64,000 bases of DNA from Calamus simplicifolius (taxonomy: Eukaryota > Streptophyta > Magnoliopsida > Arecales > Arecaceae). The number at the start of each line of letters is the position of its first letter. Position 1 is the stretch's first letter. Below the pieces are notes generated by a model. The model was not told where the DNA came from. It did not search any database and saw nothing but the letters and a program-made list of their open reading frames with translations. The translations under genes and the position numbers were made by a program. Where the stretch lies: assembly GCA_900491605.1 (NCBI GenBank), contig UESW01005000.1:266302-330301 (forward strand), given 5' to 3'. Shown piece by piece: positions 46,452-57,949 of this stretch.

Positions 46452-48013
46452 ATGGTGACGACCCGCGCGCGGGAGGTTACCACTAGTCATGCTGGGGGGC
46501 AGTGTCAAGGGGCTGATCCTCTAGCAGTTGGTCCCTCAACTCCCCCAGCCGACGCTCCTGCACCACCACTGCAGCAGCTTCAAGAGGACCGGCTTGCTGC
46601 CCTTGCTGCACAAGTCCAATATCTGGCAACGGTGGTTCAAGGCTTGCAGCATCAAGCAGTGGCTGCGCAGCAACCGGAGCCCCTCCCGTCAGAGCCAGGA
46701 GCCATCCAGCCCAGCCAGCACTCTTTTTGGAGGAGGCCTCCTGCCCGAGAGGCTGGCCACCGCCACGCTTCACCCAGGCCTCACTGCTGCGAAACCTCCA
46801 GGAGGCCCCGGTCGCCCTCTCGCCGTGCCAGTGCATCTCCTAGACGACGGCGTGGGAAGGAGGTAGAGCGCCTTCGCCAGCATCGACGCCACCCTTCCCC
46901 CTCCTCGGATTCTTCGAGGGAGGGGTCCTTCGACGGCAGAATAGCCCGTCGAGCTGAGCGTCGGCTCGACGAGTATAATCAGCGGCTGGAAGAGCTTAGC
47001 CGCCGGATCACCAACCCACCAGAGGTGGACTACGACAGTCGACCACCGTTGTCCTGCCGGATCATGGAGGAGCCGATTTCAACCCGGTTCTGCCTTCCTC
47101 AGCTAGACCCGTATGATGGGACCTCGGACCCCTGGACCATTTGGAAAGCTATAACGTCCTCATGCAGGTCCAGGGGGCAACCAACTCTCTCCTGTGCATC
47201 GCTTTCCCTGCCACCCTAAAGAAAGCAGCTCGAGCCTGGTACTCCCGCTTGCCACCGTGAAGTATTGACTCTTTCTGCCAGTTGGAGAGGGCCTTCCTCG
47301 CCCATTTTGACGCCTGTCAAAAAATTCCAAGGGTGATGGACAGCCTCTTCTCCGTCCAGCAGAAGAGTGGCGAGTCTCTGCGGGACTACGTCGCCTGTTT
47401 CAAGGAGGCTGCCCTGGAAGTTTATAACCTTGAGGATTCGGTGGCCACCTTGGCCTTGAAGCGAGGGCTCCATCCATCTCGCTTCGCATACTCCCTCGAC
47501 AAGAAGCCGCTCGGCTCCTATGCTGAGCTATTGAGCCGGGCCCAGAAGTATATTCGTGCCGACAAAGCTGATTCCTCCCGGTGCAAGGCTGGCGGGAGCA
47601 CTGCCAAGAAGCCGGCCTGACCAGAGTATGTTGAAGCTCGCCCCAGAAGACCTGAGCCCCCTCGCCGGCCAGACAACCGTGCCCGAGCTCCTGCACCGAG
47701 AGATGGGCCTTACACCCCCTTGCTCGCCCTGATATCGCACATCCTTCTTGAGATTGAGGCCGAGCCCTATCTTCAGCGCCCTCCCCCGATGAACTCGAAG
47801 ATTCCCCGTAACAAGAACCTCTACTGCCGCTACCACCGGGATCATGGCCACGACACCGACGACTGTTGTCAGCTGAAGAAGGCGATAGAGGACCTTATCC
47901 AGCGTGGCCACCTAGGGAAGTTCATCCAGAAGAGCAACCCGGAAGCTCCTGGTCCATCAGCACCTCCACCACCGGTGGTGACAATGCTCCGACCGAGAAG
48001 ATGGTGGCTATGA
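46452..48013 (+). CDS. Element C gag (broken)
   Basis: Starts at ATG 46452 (MVTTRAREVTTS). The first block to 47219 has a basic S/R-rich region and the conserved start of the gag core (LPQLDPYDGTSDPWT). A frameshift then moves to 47282-47620 (MERAFLAHFDACQK, then SGESLRDYVACFKEAAL), the retrotransposon gag core. After a stop, 47720-48013 carries the Tat-type motif YCRYHRDHGHDTDDC followed by AIEDLIQRGHLGKF. Gag assembles the particle. Shifts lie near 47170-47230, and a stop at 47618-47620. Confidence 0.88.
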
Positions 48014-48981
48014 TTTCCTGGGGGGTAGGTGGCCCGCCTAAGAGGCCAAGGGGGGAGGGAGAGTTAGACTCTGTAATCCCTTTTTCCAAAAGGAACTTAG
48101 AGGGGGTGGTTAATAAGGATAATGATAGCGTCGTCGTGACCATGACAATAGCTAAGCACCTTGTAAAAAGAATTTTAGTTGATAGTGGGAGCTCGGTAGA
48201 TGTTTTGAATTATGATGCATTTGTTCGCATGAACTTGTCACCTGACCTGCTTCGACCTGTCACCACGCCTCTAATGGGGTTCACTGGAGACTCCGTGAAG
48301 GTGGAAGGGGAGATCACTCTTCCCGTCACAGCTGGCACGGCTCCGCACCAAAGCACAGTCTTCATGAGTTTCCTGGTGGTCCGGGTGCCCCTCGCCTACA
48401 ACGCTATCCTGGGAAGGCCAGGGCTTAACCTTTTGGACTCTATCATCTCCACCAAGAGTCTACTTGTAAGATTTTCCACTCGTGAGGGAGTCGGAGAGAT
48501 GCGCGGGGAGCGGAATCCCCCACCACTTTGCTGCCACATGGCCCCCAGTCCTCAGGGAGAAGTTTGTGCACCTGCACCGGAAGCACTGGATCCTCGACAC
48601 TCGGTAAGGAGGGGAGAACCAGCCAAGCGCCTGCTAGCCTTTCCCTTGGGAGAAGACCCGGAGCGGACTGTTCACGTTGGGGCTTTGCTTCCGAAGGAGG
48701 CTCACGGTCAGCTCCTTGCGTTCCTGCGAGTCAATGCTGACATTTTCGCTTGGTCGGCATCCGATATGCCGGGCATTCCGGAGGAGGTGATTACACATCA
48801 ACTCAATATCAAGCCGGAGTGCCGACCTGTTCGGCAGAAGAAGAGGAGCTTTGCTTCAAACAGACAGAAGGCCATAGATGAGGAGGTGCGTAAGTTGATG
48901 GCGGCTGGGCACATTCAGGAAGTTCACTACCCTGATTGGCTGGCGAATGTGGTGATGGTTCGCAAGGCTAGTGGGAGCTAA
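48014..48981 (+). CDS. Element C protease and RT N-terminus
   Basis: The open frame 47866-48981 holds the aspartic protease: active-site VDSGSSVDVLNYDAF (about 48178-48222), a substrate-flap region (VEGEITLPV) and the YNAILGRPGLNLL block. It then passes through the linker (FAWSASDMPGIPEEVITHQL) into the RT start (KKRSFASNRQKAIDEEV, YPDWLANVVMV). A stop at 48979-48981 replaces the usual residue before MCVDFTDL. The D-S-G triad is intact. Confidence 0.88.
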
Positions 48982-48984
48982 AGG

Positions 48985-49680
48985 ATGTGCGTGGACTTCA
49001 CCGACCTCTATAAAGCCTGCCCCAAAGACAGCTTCCCGCTGCCCCGAATCGACCAGCTGGTAGACGCTACGTCCGGTCATAAGACTCTCAGTTTTATGGA
49101 CGCATTCTCAGGGTTCAACCAGATCAGGATGAACCCAGCTGATGAGGAGGCAACCTCCTTTGTCACGGAGAAGGGGACATATTGCTATAAGGTGATGTCG
49201 TTCGGGTTGAAGAATGTGGGAGCTACCTACCAGAGGTTGATGAACAAGGTTTTCGAGGCCTAGATCGAGCGCAACATGGAGGTGTACGTGGACGACATGC
49301 TAACCAAGAGCGCCCACACCGCGGATCATGTTGCCGACCTTGCGAAGACCTTTGCTAACCGTCGGTACCGAATGAGACTGAATCCCCGTAAGTGCGCCTT
49401 CGGGGTTGCAGCCAGCAAGTTTCTGGGCTTTATGGTGACTCAGCGGGGAATTGAAGCCAATCATGACAAGATTCAAGCCATCTTGGAGATGAGGCCCCTG
49501 GCTAATAAGAAGGAGGTGCAACGTCTGACCGAGAGGGTGGCAGCCCTGAGCCGTTTCATGTCAAGATCGGCAGAGCAATGTCTGTCCTTCTTCAAGGCAC
49601 TACGCAAGGTTAACAGCTTTGAGTGGACGAAGGAATGTCAAGAAGCCTTTGAGGAGCTGAAGAATTTTTTATCTACTCCC
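48985..49680 (+). CDS. Element C reverse transcriptase
   Basis: The frame continues from 48981 after a stop: CVDFTDLYKACPKDSFPLPRI, SFMDAFSGFNQI and YCYKVMSFGLKNVGATYQRL. An in-frame TAG at 49261-49263 precedes the catalytic YVDDM (49282-49296). The connection region (FLGFMVTQRGIEANHDKI) follows. Order and motifs are typical of Tat RT. Confidence 0.9.
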
Positions 49681-50560
49681 CGTTGCTGTCCAAACCGAGA
49701 GTCGAGGAGGAGCTCTTTTTGTATCTCGCCGCCTCCCCTGAGGCCGTCAGTTCGGTGCTCGTTCGCTTGGACGCGGACGGGGTGCAGAGGCCGATTTACT
49801 ACACCAGCAAGTGCTTCATGATACCGAGATCAGATACTCCAAGACCGAGAAGATCATTTTTGCACTGGTGGTCTCCGCCCAGCGCTTCTGACCCTATTTT
49901 CAAGCTCACCCGATTGTGGTGCTCACGGACCAACCACTCCGGACTATCCTATCCCGCCCAGATACTTCCGGACAGCTGACAAAATGGGCTATCAAGCTGG
50001 GAGAGTTCGATTTATCTATCCTGCCAAGGCCTGCAATGAAGTCCCAAGTGCTAGCTGACTTCCTGGTCGAATGCACTTGGGCTGAGGAGCATCCAGAGGA
50101 CTTGCATCCGGAGGCGTGTATGGATTACCCTGAGACCGAGGAGAGGGGGAAGGAAGATTGGATTCTGCATGTGGATGGAGCATCAAATTCTCAAGGGAGT
50201 GGGGCCGGACTCATTCTTGCGAGCCCCGAGGGGGAGGTGGTGGAGTATGCCCTCCGGTTCCTATTCCCGGCCACCAATAACCAAGCGGAATATGAAGCCT
50301 TACTGGCAGGGATGAAGCTGGCCAAGGAGCTCAGAGCGGAGTGTCTGAGGGCTTTCACAGACTCCCAGCTCGTCTCTGGGCAGGTCGTTGGGGAGTATGA
50401 GGCCAGAGACCCAACCATGTCCCGCTACCTGAGCAAGGTGCGATCTCAAGCCTCTCGGTTCACATACTTCCGCGTCAGCTTTATCCCTCGGGTGGAGAAT
50501 GCTAGGGCCGATGCCTTGTCTCGTTTGGCCACCTCGGCCGACGAGACCTTGGGAAGGACG
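49660..50560 (+). CDS. Element C dual RNase H domains
   Basis: The first, retroelement-type RNase H (49683-49979 and adjoining frame 49916 onward) shows LFLYLAASPEAVSSVLVR and TDQPLRTIL. It is decayed at the usual catalytic positions and split by a shift near 49800-49920. The second, archaeal-like RNase H (about 50157-50545) shows WILHVDGASNSQGSGAG, NNQAEYEALLAGM, AFTDSQLVSGQV and ENARADALSRLA, with its D, E, D, D set visible. Two RNase H domains are a hallmark of the Tat lineage. Confidence 0.87.
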
Positions 50561-51868
50561 TATGTGGAGCATCTGCAAGTCCCAAGCATCGAAGCCACAA
50601 TGGAGGAAACCATGCCGATCGAGCAGGAGCCTTCCTGGATCGATGCTTATGTCCGGTATCTTACTGATGGCACCATCCCTGAAGACCCGGCTGAGGCCAG
50701 ATTGCTTAAGCGACGAGCCCCGAAGTTCCTGCTGATGGAAGGGAAGCTCTATCGAAGATCATTCTCATACCCGGTCCTCAAGTGCGTTGGGCCTACCGAA
50801 GTTGACTACATCTTGCGAGAAATCCATGAAGGCATATGCGGGAGTCATCTGGGGGGCAGAGCCCTGGCGTATAAGGTCCTGCGGCAGGGATATTATTGGC
50901 TGATTATGAGGGAGGACGCGGCCGAGCTCGTCAAAAAGTGCGATAGCTACCAACGCCATGCCAATATCCAACGGCAGCCGACGTCTCAGCTGACCCCCCT
51001 GGCGGCACCATGGCCTTTTGCCCAGTGGGGAATGAACATTTTGGGGCCGTTCCCTTCGGCCTCCGGTCAACGCAAGTTCCTACTGGTGGCCGTCGACCAC
51101 TTCACCAAATGGATCGAGGCTGAGGCGCTTGCTAAGATCACTGAGAGTAAGGTGATGTCTTTCTTTTGGAAGTATATAATATGCCAGTTCGGGCTCCCCC
51201 ATACCATGGTTACTGATAATGGCCAGCAATTTGACAATGCGCCCTTCTGAGAATTTTGCACCGAGCTTGGCATTCATCAGCGATTCACCTCCGTAGGCCA
51301 TCCTCAAACCAATGGTGCGGCTTAGGTGTCCAACCGCATTATCCTCTAAAGACTAAGAGCCCGGCTTGACGACTACAAAGGACGTTGGGTGGAGGAGCTT
51401 CCCAACGTGTTATGGGCCTATCACACAATGCCGCGGGCCCCCACTAGAGAGACCCCCTTCAGCCTCGTCTTTGGATCCAAAGTAGTTATCCCTGTGGAGA
51501 TCGGTGCCCGGAGCCCCCGAGTGGAAGCCTACAGCGAGGAAGACAACCCAAATCAGTTGCGGGCCAACCTTGACCTGATAGAAGAGGCGTGAGACCGAGC
51601 ACGACTCCGGATGGCCACCTACCGGTAGCGGACGGCCAGGTAATATAATGCCCGCGTCTGACCTAGAACTTTCTTACCTGGGGATTTGGTCCTTCGGCGA
51701 GCCGAAGTCTCGAAATTGACGGAAGGAGGCAAGTTGGCACCGAATTGGGAAGGGTCGTATCGAATCACCGAAGCGCTCCGCCATGGAGCATATAGAGTAG
51801 AAGAGCTGGACGGAAAGCCCCTCCCGCGGACGTGGAACGCCGACAACCTCCGTCGGTATTATCAATAG
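50560..51868 (+). CDS. Element C integrase
   Basis: The zinc finger lies at about 50815-50965 (HEGICGSHLGGRALAYK then KKCDSYQRH; the last usual C-x-x-C has Ser-Tyr and one Cys only). The core begins WGMNILGPFP (usual Asp replaced by Asn), has VTDNGQQFDN (second Asp present), then a TGA at 51248-51250 and a TAG near 51324 in the block that should carry the Glu. The C-terminal part is 51389-51592 and 51686-51868, ending NADNLRRYYQ as in other Tat elements. Confidence 0.88.
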
Positions 51869-51959
51869 TGTCCCCTGTTTTAATGTCAAATTTTATGTTT
51901 GCACTCTTTCGGGCTCTTGACCCTTCATTAATAAAGTGTGGATTCAAGCATCACAGTTT

Positions 51960-53215
51960 CTCAACGAAAGCCCAATGTACCATTGGCAACGAAGACCTGA
52001 TGTGCCATCGGAATCAAAAAGCCCAAGGCCAAACTCGGCATGGAAAGCCCAGTGTACCACTGGCACTCCAATGTACCATCAGACCTCAACGAAAGCCCAA
52101 TGTACCATTGGCAACGAAGACCCGATGTGCCATCGGATTCAAAAAAAGCCCAAGGCCAAATTCGGCATAGAAAGCCCAGTGTACCACTGGCACTCCGATG
52201 TGCCATTGGACCTCAACGAAAGCCCAATGTACCATTGGCAACGAAGACCCAATGTACCATCGGATTCAAAAAAGTCCGAGGCCAAACTCGGCATGGAAAG
52301 CCCAGTGTACCACTGGCACTCCAATGTACCATCGGACCTCAACGAAAGCCCAATGTACCATTGGCAACGAAGACCCGATATGCCATCGGATTCAAAAAAA
52401 AGCCTGAGGCCAAACTCGGCATGGAAAGCTCAGTGTACCACTGGCACTCCGATGTACCATCGGACCTCAACAAAAGCCCAATGTACCATTGGCAACGAAG
52501 ACCCGATGTGCCATCGGATTCAAAAAAGCCTGAGGCCAAACTCGGCATGGAAAGCCCAGTGTACCACTGGCACTCTGATGTACCATCGGACCTCAATGAA
52601 AGCCCAATGTACCATTGGCAACGAAGACCCGATGTGCCATCGGATTCAAAAAAAAGCCCGAGGCCAAACTTGGCATGGAAAGCCCAGTGTACCACTGGCA
52701 CTCCGATGTACCATCTGACCTCAATGAAAGCCCAATGTACCATTGGCAATGAAGACCCGATGTGCCATCGGATTCAAAAAAGCCCGAGGCCAAACTCGGC
52801 ATGGAAAGCCCAGTGTACCACTGGCACTCCGATGTGCCATCGGACCTCAACGAAAGCCCAATGTACCATTGGCAACGAAGACCCGATGTACCATCAAATT
52901 CAAAAAAGCCCGAGGCCAAACTTGGCATGGAAAGCCCAGTGTACCACTGGCACTCCGATGTACCATCGGACCTCAACGAAAGCCCAATGTACCATTGGCA
53001 ACAAAGACCCGATGTACCATCAGATTCAAAAAAAAAAGCCCGAGGCCAAACTCGGCATGGAAAGCCCAGTGTACCACTGGCACTCCGATGTACCATCAGA
53101 CCTCAACGAAAGCCCAATGTACCATTAGCAACGAAGACCCAATGTACCATCGGATTCAAAAAAGCCCGAGGCCAAACTCGGCATGGAAAGCTCAGTGTAC
53201 CACTGACAGACCGAC
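51960..53215. repeat. ~126-bp tandem array of five hairpin motifs (element C 3' region)
   Basis: Ten copies at 125-130 bp spacing, starting near 51965, 52090, 52217, 52343, 52471, 52597, 52725, 52851, 52977 and 53107. Each unit contains CCAATGTACCATTGG, CCGATGTGCCATCGG, CCGAGGCCAAACTCGG, CCAGTGTACCACTGG and CCGATGTACCATCGG: five short inverted repeats with different 5-base arms and mostly the same GTACC/GTGCC centre. Length variation is mainly in an A run. Tandem repeats at this position are known for Tat elements. ORFs of up to 362 residues across it come from the repeat period being a multiple of three. Confidence 0.92.
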
Positions 53216-53606
53216 GTATCATCTGCTCTCGACAAAAGCCCAAATTTCTACTAGCGCCAAGGCTAATGTTCCATCTGGTCAACGCCGATGTTCCATTGGT
53301 ACTCAGATACTCAAGTCATCCTTGGCCAGGGCAAAGTTACAAGAAAATAAAAGCTATCCCTCGGTGCTGACGAAGCCCTCGAGGGTCCCACGTTAGCGAC
53401 CCGGGGATTCGAAGAAGAGAATGCAATTAACGTTATGATTAAGGAAAAAAAAAAAGAAAACTTTCATTTCATTAATTTTAGTGTTTATAAAATGCCGACC
53501 AAGTTGGACTTGGTACAAAAATACGTGAAGGACAAAATCAAGGCATGGTCGCAGACTCGCCATCTAAGGCCTCGTTGGGCCCTTGGTCCGGCTCGAGGTC
53601 CATGAC

Positions 53607-55718
53607 CTAGGGTTGATTCCAGACCCGGGCTACTTTCTCCTTAGCTTCGTTGAACCCCTGGATGTAGAAATCCGCGTTGGCTTCAACTAGCTCATGGGTG
53701 AAGTGCTCTGATGCCTTGAACTCTTCCACAGCAGCGGCAGCTCTAGCCTCGACGGCTGCCTCCAACTCAGCGATTCGGGCCTCCGTCGCCGCCTTCTCGG
53801 CCTCCTTGATGCTTATTTCTTCCTCGGCCCGCTTCACCCGAGCTTCGGCCGCATGGATGGCCGAGTTTAGGTCAGCTATGTGTAGGTTTCGGGCCTCGAC
53901 CGCGCTCTGGGCCTCTATGAGCTGGTCCAGTGCCGCTCGCCGTCGGTTAGCTTCGATTTCGGCTTGCCTTCGGCCTCCCTTATTTTTTCGGCACATTCAA
54001 CCCTCATCAACTCTAGGGCCTTCTTGGTGGCCTCGGCCCGAGCCTAGGCATCCTCGGCGTCTTGTTAGATTTGGTGGGTGACGGCCTCCCCTTCGCTGAG
54101 GGCCTCCCGAGTGAGCACTACGGAGTTGGACACCTGCATCTAGAACGTCAGTTATGAAAACTGCCTGAGTATTCTAAACTAAGGGCAAGGAGGGAAGTAC
54201 TTACTCGAACGAGAGCTGAGAAGATCTCCCGGAAGAACCTGTTCACCCCCAGGGTCCGGAGCTCCTCTTGGATATCCGGCTGAACGATCTGGGATATGAG
54301 TAGTTCAGCCCGGCGCCCGTCGTTTATCAATGAGAACCCACGGGGGGTTGGCCTGGCCTTGCTCCCCTCAGCACTCCCGACATGCTCCGGTTCAGCACGC
54401 GGGGGGATGCTTGTGGGTATCTATTTGGGGGGCGGACTTGTCCCCGACGGCCCCTCCCCCCAACTCCTATCTACTTCGGCTGGAGGTGGTCCAGGGGAAA
54501 TTGGGGACTCCCTCACCGCCGGCTCCACAGCCACCGGCTCCTCTGTGGTCGCCCCTTCGGCCCCCGCCGCCTCTGGTGGAGTGTCAGTTGTCAGATCCAC
54601 CTCTGGGACTAGCGGGGACCCATGCTGCTCGGTCGGCGGGAGCGCCTGCACGGCATGGCGCTTTGGGGCTGGCACGTGTGCTCCTCCCTCGGACCGCCTT
54701 GGGCCCTCATCCGCTTAATTGCGGCCATCCTGACCATGGCAGTTGGAGGCTTCATTGCTGCACGACATCAGTCAGAGTCAGTAAAAAAAAGAGAAAAAGG
54801 AAGAAAGGAGAAGGCGATTTGGCTAAGTATCGGGACTCTTGTTACTCACCGCTTTGAGAGGTGAGGCCAGCCCGCAGGAGATTCTCCTCTGACAAGAGCA
54901 AGTCGTATCTGGGGATGTCAGCAGTTAACAGTTGCCCCATCGCTTCTTGGTCTCCTAGGAGGACGGTGGAGTTCATGTTGGGCCAAAGATCGGGATCCCC
55001 CCACCGGGACTTGACTGGACCAAGGTCAGCGAAAAAGAAGCGGGATTTTCATCCTTAACCGAAAAGGAAAGAAGAAGTTTGAGGACCCGGCCTGGTCGGG
55101 GCTGGAACAGCTACCAACCCGTCTGTTGTCTGAGGAAATAGAAGCACCGAAAAAGGAAAAGTCGAGGAGTGATTTGGAGATGGCTGCAAAGAATGAGAAA
55201 GGCGCAAATGGTCCTAAGGGAGTTCGGGACCAGTTGGGCAGGATTCAGAGAGTAGTAGTCCAGCAGGTTGACAAAAAAGGGATGAAAGGGAAACCGAAGC
55301 CCTAGCCTAAGGGAAATTTCATAAACGACCACTCTGCCAGGCCGGAAGGAGATTACTCTATCGTTGGGAGTCGGAAGGAAGAGCCCCATCTCTCGGGGTA
55401 CATGATAACGGGCCCTAAGTTTGACAAGTCATGGCCCATTACTGTGGAGGCAGTCCCCTCTGGGGATTCCGCCCCCACCCTCATGGAGGTGATGGCCGCC
55501 ACCCGATGCCTCCTCGCTGGAGCCCGGCCGGCCGCCGCCGAGCGTCCCCGTACAGGGACTCTGCCGGCAACCGGCCGCTGGGACAAAGGAAGACGGTCCT
55601 CCGAATCGGAGGACCGCGAAGAAGAAGGAGAAGAAGAAGGCGAAGAGGCGCGGAGTCTCGAAGGGGAAATATGGTCGTCAGAGGGAGCTGAAGAGGTCCA
55701 GGATAGCGAGGAGGCCAT
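53607..55718 (-). CDS. Antisense ORF of element C: gypsy-type transposon domain plus coiled coil (broken)
   Basis: Opposite to gag-pol. Block 55718-55353 is S/R-rich, ending near PERWGSSFRLP. Block 55389-55111 resembles the 'putative gypsy type transposon' domain (PF04195 family): PTPNDRVISFRPGRVVVYE, LRLGLRFPFHPFFVNLL, then LNPAQLVPNSLRTICAFLIL. A proline/alanine-rich block (54675-54421) and a block with ELRTLGVNRFFREIF (54330-54148) follow. The last block (53996-53607) is a long Ala/Glu/Arg coiled coil ending near EANADFYIQGFNEAKEKVARVW. Frame changes between blocks may be introns or decay. Antisense ORFs at this place are known in Tat elements; function unknown. Confidence 0.75.
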
Positions 55719-56251
55719 GGCGAAGGTTTGGGGAAGAAGGAAAGATGGGAAGGAACAGAGGGCTAACCTACAGGAATGGAGACATCGAAGGTGATTCTCG
55801 GGTTGCAGAAGGAGCAGAGAACTGGAAGGAGAAGATAGCTGGAGCAGAAGGGCGGATTCTCCGCCTTCGCCCGGGTTTTGTCAAGTTTCAAATCATCCCA
55901 CCTTGATTTCCCAGCCACGCGGACCCCCGCTATAGGCTGGGCCGCCTCGATAGGCATCCGGCGCGTGGAACAAACTGCCTCCGACCAATGAGGTAACGCC
56001 GCTGACATCAGCGCCATGATGGCAATGATGGCAAACGCCTTTCGCAAGCTTCAAAAGGACGACCCCATTTCGAGGATGATCACAGCAAATCGAACGGACA
56101 GTAGTGACTGCCCTTCACATCCCGCAAGTTGCCCGCGTTAAGTCATCGCTGCATCTGGAGACACATGTCCGGTAGCAGTTGGCAATGGAAGGGAATCAGC
56201 CGCTAAGGACGTGACACCCCTTTCGCTTCGCTAGGGTGGCCCCGCTCCGTC

Positions 56252-56269
56252 TCAGGGGTGGGGGGCATC
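56252..56269 (+). other. Element C polypurine tract
   Basis: CAGGGGTGGGGGGCATC-like purine-rich stretch directly before the right LTR start TGATATGG at 56270. Confidence 0.65.
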
Positions 56270-57895
56270 TGATATGGCTGATCCCACACCATCAGGATTA
56301 ATGGTAAAGGAAACTGACGGCGTCCTACTCCACCTCCGAGGTGCGCCTCCGGAGCCAACCTCCGAGGTCCACCTCCGAGATCCACCTCCGGGGTCTACCT
56401 CCAAGGTTCGCCTCCGGAGCCAACCTCCGAGGCCCACCTCCGAGATCCACCTCCGGGGTATACCTCCGAGATCCACCTTTGGAGCCAACCTCCGGAGCCA
56501 ACCTCCGAGGTCCGCCTCCGAGACTCACCTTCGGAGCCAACCTCCGAGCCCACCTCCGAGATCCACCTCTGGGGTGTACCTCCGAGGTCCGCCTCCGGAG
56601 CCAACCTCCGAGGCCCACCTCCGAGATCCACCTCCGGGTCTACCTCTGAGGTTCGCCTCCGGAGCCAACCTCCGAGGCCCACCTCCGAGATTCACCTCCG
56701 GGGTCTACCTCTGAGGTTCGCCTCCGGAGCCAACCTCCGAGGCCCACCTCCGAGATTCACCTCCGGGGTCTACCTCTGAGGTTCGCCTCCGGAGCCAACC
56801 TCCGAGGCCCACCTTCAAGATCCACCTCCGAGGTCCGCCTCCAGAGCCAACCTTCGAGGTCTGCCTCCGAGACTCGCCTTCGGAGCTAACCTCCGAGGCC
56901 CACCTTCGAGATCCACCTCCAGGGTGTACCTCCGAGGTTCGCCTTCAGAGCCAACCTCCGAGGCCCACCTCCGAGATCCACCTTCGGGGTCTACCTCTAA
57001 GGTTCGCCTTTGGAGCCAACCTCTAGAGCCAACCTCCGAGGCCCACCTCCGAGATCCACCTCCGGGGTGTACCTCCGAGGTCCACCTCCAAAGCCAACCT
57101 CCGAGGCCCACCTTCGAGATCCACCTCCGGGGTCTACCTCCGAGGTTCGCCTCCGGAGCCAACCTTTGGGATCAACTTCCGAGGTCCACTCCAGCTTCCT
57201 TCAACCCTGTGCTTTAACCACAACTTTAGACAACCACCATGGTCCCACCATTAGGGCCGGGAGCGGCGAGCCACTTAGCATACCCATGTGACCCACTACC
57301 CGCCCATTACGGAGTGTTGCCATGCCTCATTAAGGCGTATGGTCTACTATGTGTCCATAACGGTACGTGGCCATACCCTGTTATGGCATGCAACCCATTA
57401 CTCGCCCATGACTACGTATAGCCATATCCCGTTACGGTGTACGACTCTTCACTCGCTGGCAGCTACATGCGGCCATACCTCTTAACGGCGCATACCCGAT
57501 ACAGGCGCAGCTTCCCGACGCTTGTAAGGCCATGCTAGCAGGTGGCAGGACAGAAGGGACACCTCTGACGTGCAGTACGATACGACATGTCATTATCAAC
57601 CCCTACTTTTTGTCCGCCATCGGACAGGGATAACGGGAAATCGACAACCTTCTGGAAGCACGAAAAAAGAGAGATCTCTGAACAGGTATAATAGCTCGTA
57701 TCGACAAAAAAGGAGGATCCTGAACTCTAACTCATAAGCTCTCTTTTGCGAGGCTAATTATTGTCTGTTCCCGAGTCACTGACTTGAGTGTCGGAGGGTC
57801 CCCACCGGAGTATTCAGTCTCCGGGGACTTTTCTTGTAGGAGTTCGGCGAGGAGGATCTCCGTTGCCCCAGCGTCTGAAGAAAGTGACTTGGCGT

Positions 57896-57900
<5 letters not shown>
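56270..57900 (+). repeat. 3' LTR of element C
   Basis: The LTR is 1631 bp, TGATATGGC to GCGTCAACA. Its downstream two-thirds match 45660-46368 closely. A longer 13-bp repeat array (about 56334-57190, about 65 units) explains most of the length difference from the left LTR. Confidence 0.88.
56334..57190. repeat. 13-bp / 65-bp higher-order tandem repeats in LTR C (right)
   Basis: Same unit set as 44921-45665, with more copies and local deletions and duplications of single 13-bp units. Confidence 0.9.

Positions 57901-57948
<48 letters not shown>
57901..57948. repeat. (TA)n microsatellite
   Basis: Twenty-four TA repeats directly after the LTR C end. A second, shorter AT run is at 58474-58490, just before LTR B. 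Confidence 0.95.

Positions 57949-57949
<1 letters not shown>

Larger units (their letters stand above)
44894..57900 (+). mobile_element. Tat-lineage Ty3/gypsy retrotransposon C
   Basis: Two LTRs, PBS, gag, protease, RT, two RNase H domains, integrase, a tandem-repeat 3' region, an antisense ORF and a purine tract give a 13-kb element. A second (archaeal-like) RNase H, a repeat-filled 3' untranslated region and an extra ORF between pol and the 3' LTR are known features of the Tat lineage. Coding parts have several stops and shifts. Ends of the left LTR and target duplications are not clear. Confidence 0.9.

Noticed and set aside
52040..53128. 362-residue ORF and overlapping ORFs of 200-260 residues
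   Set aside because: Read-through of the 126-bp tandem repeat, open in several frames because the period is about 42 codons.
51960..53215. CRISPR-like regularly spaced repeats
   Set aside because: The whole 126-bp unit is repeated without unique spacers, in a plant retrotransposon, with no cas genes.
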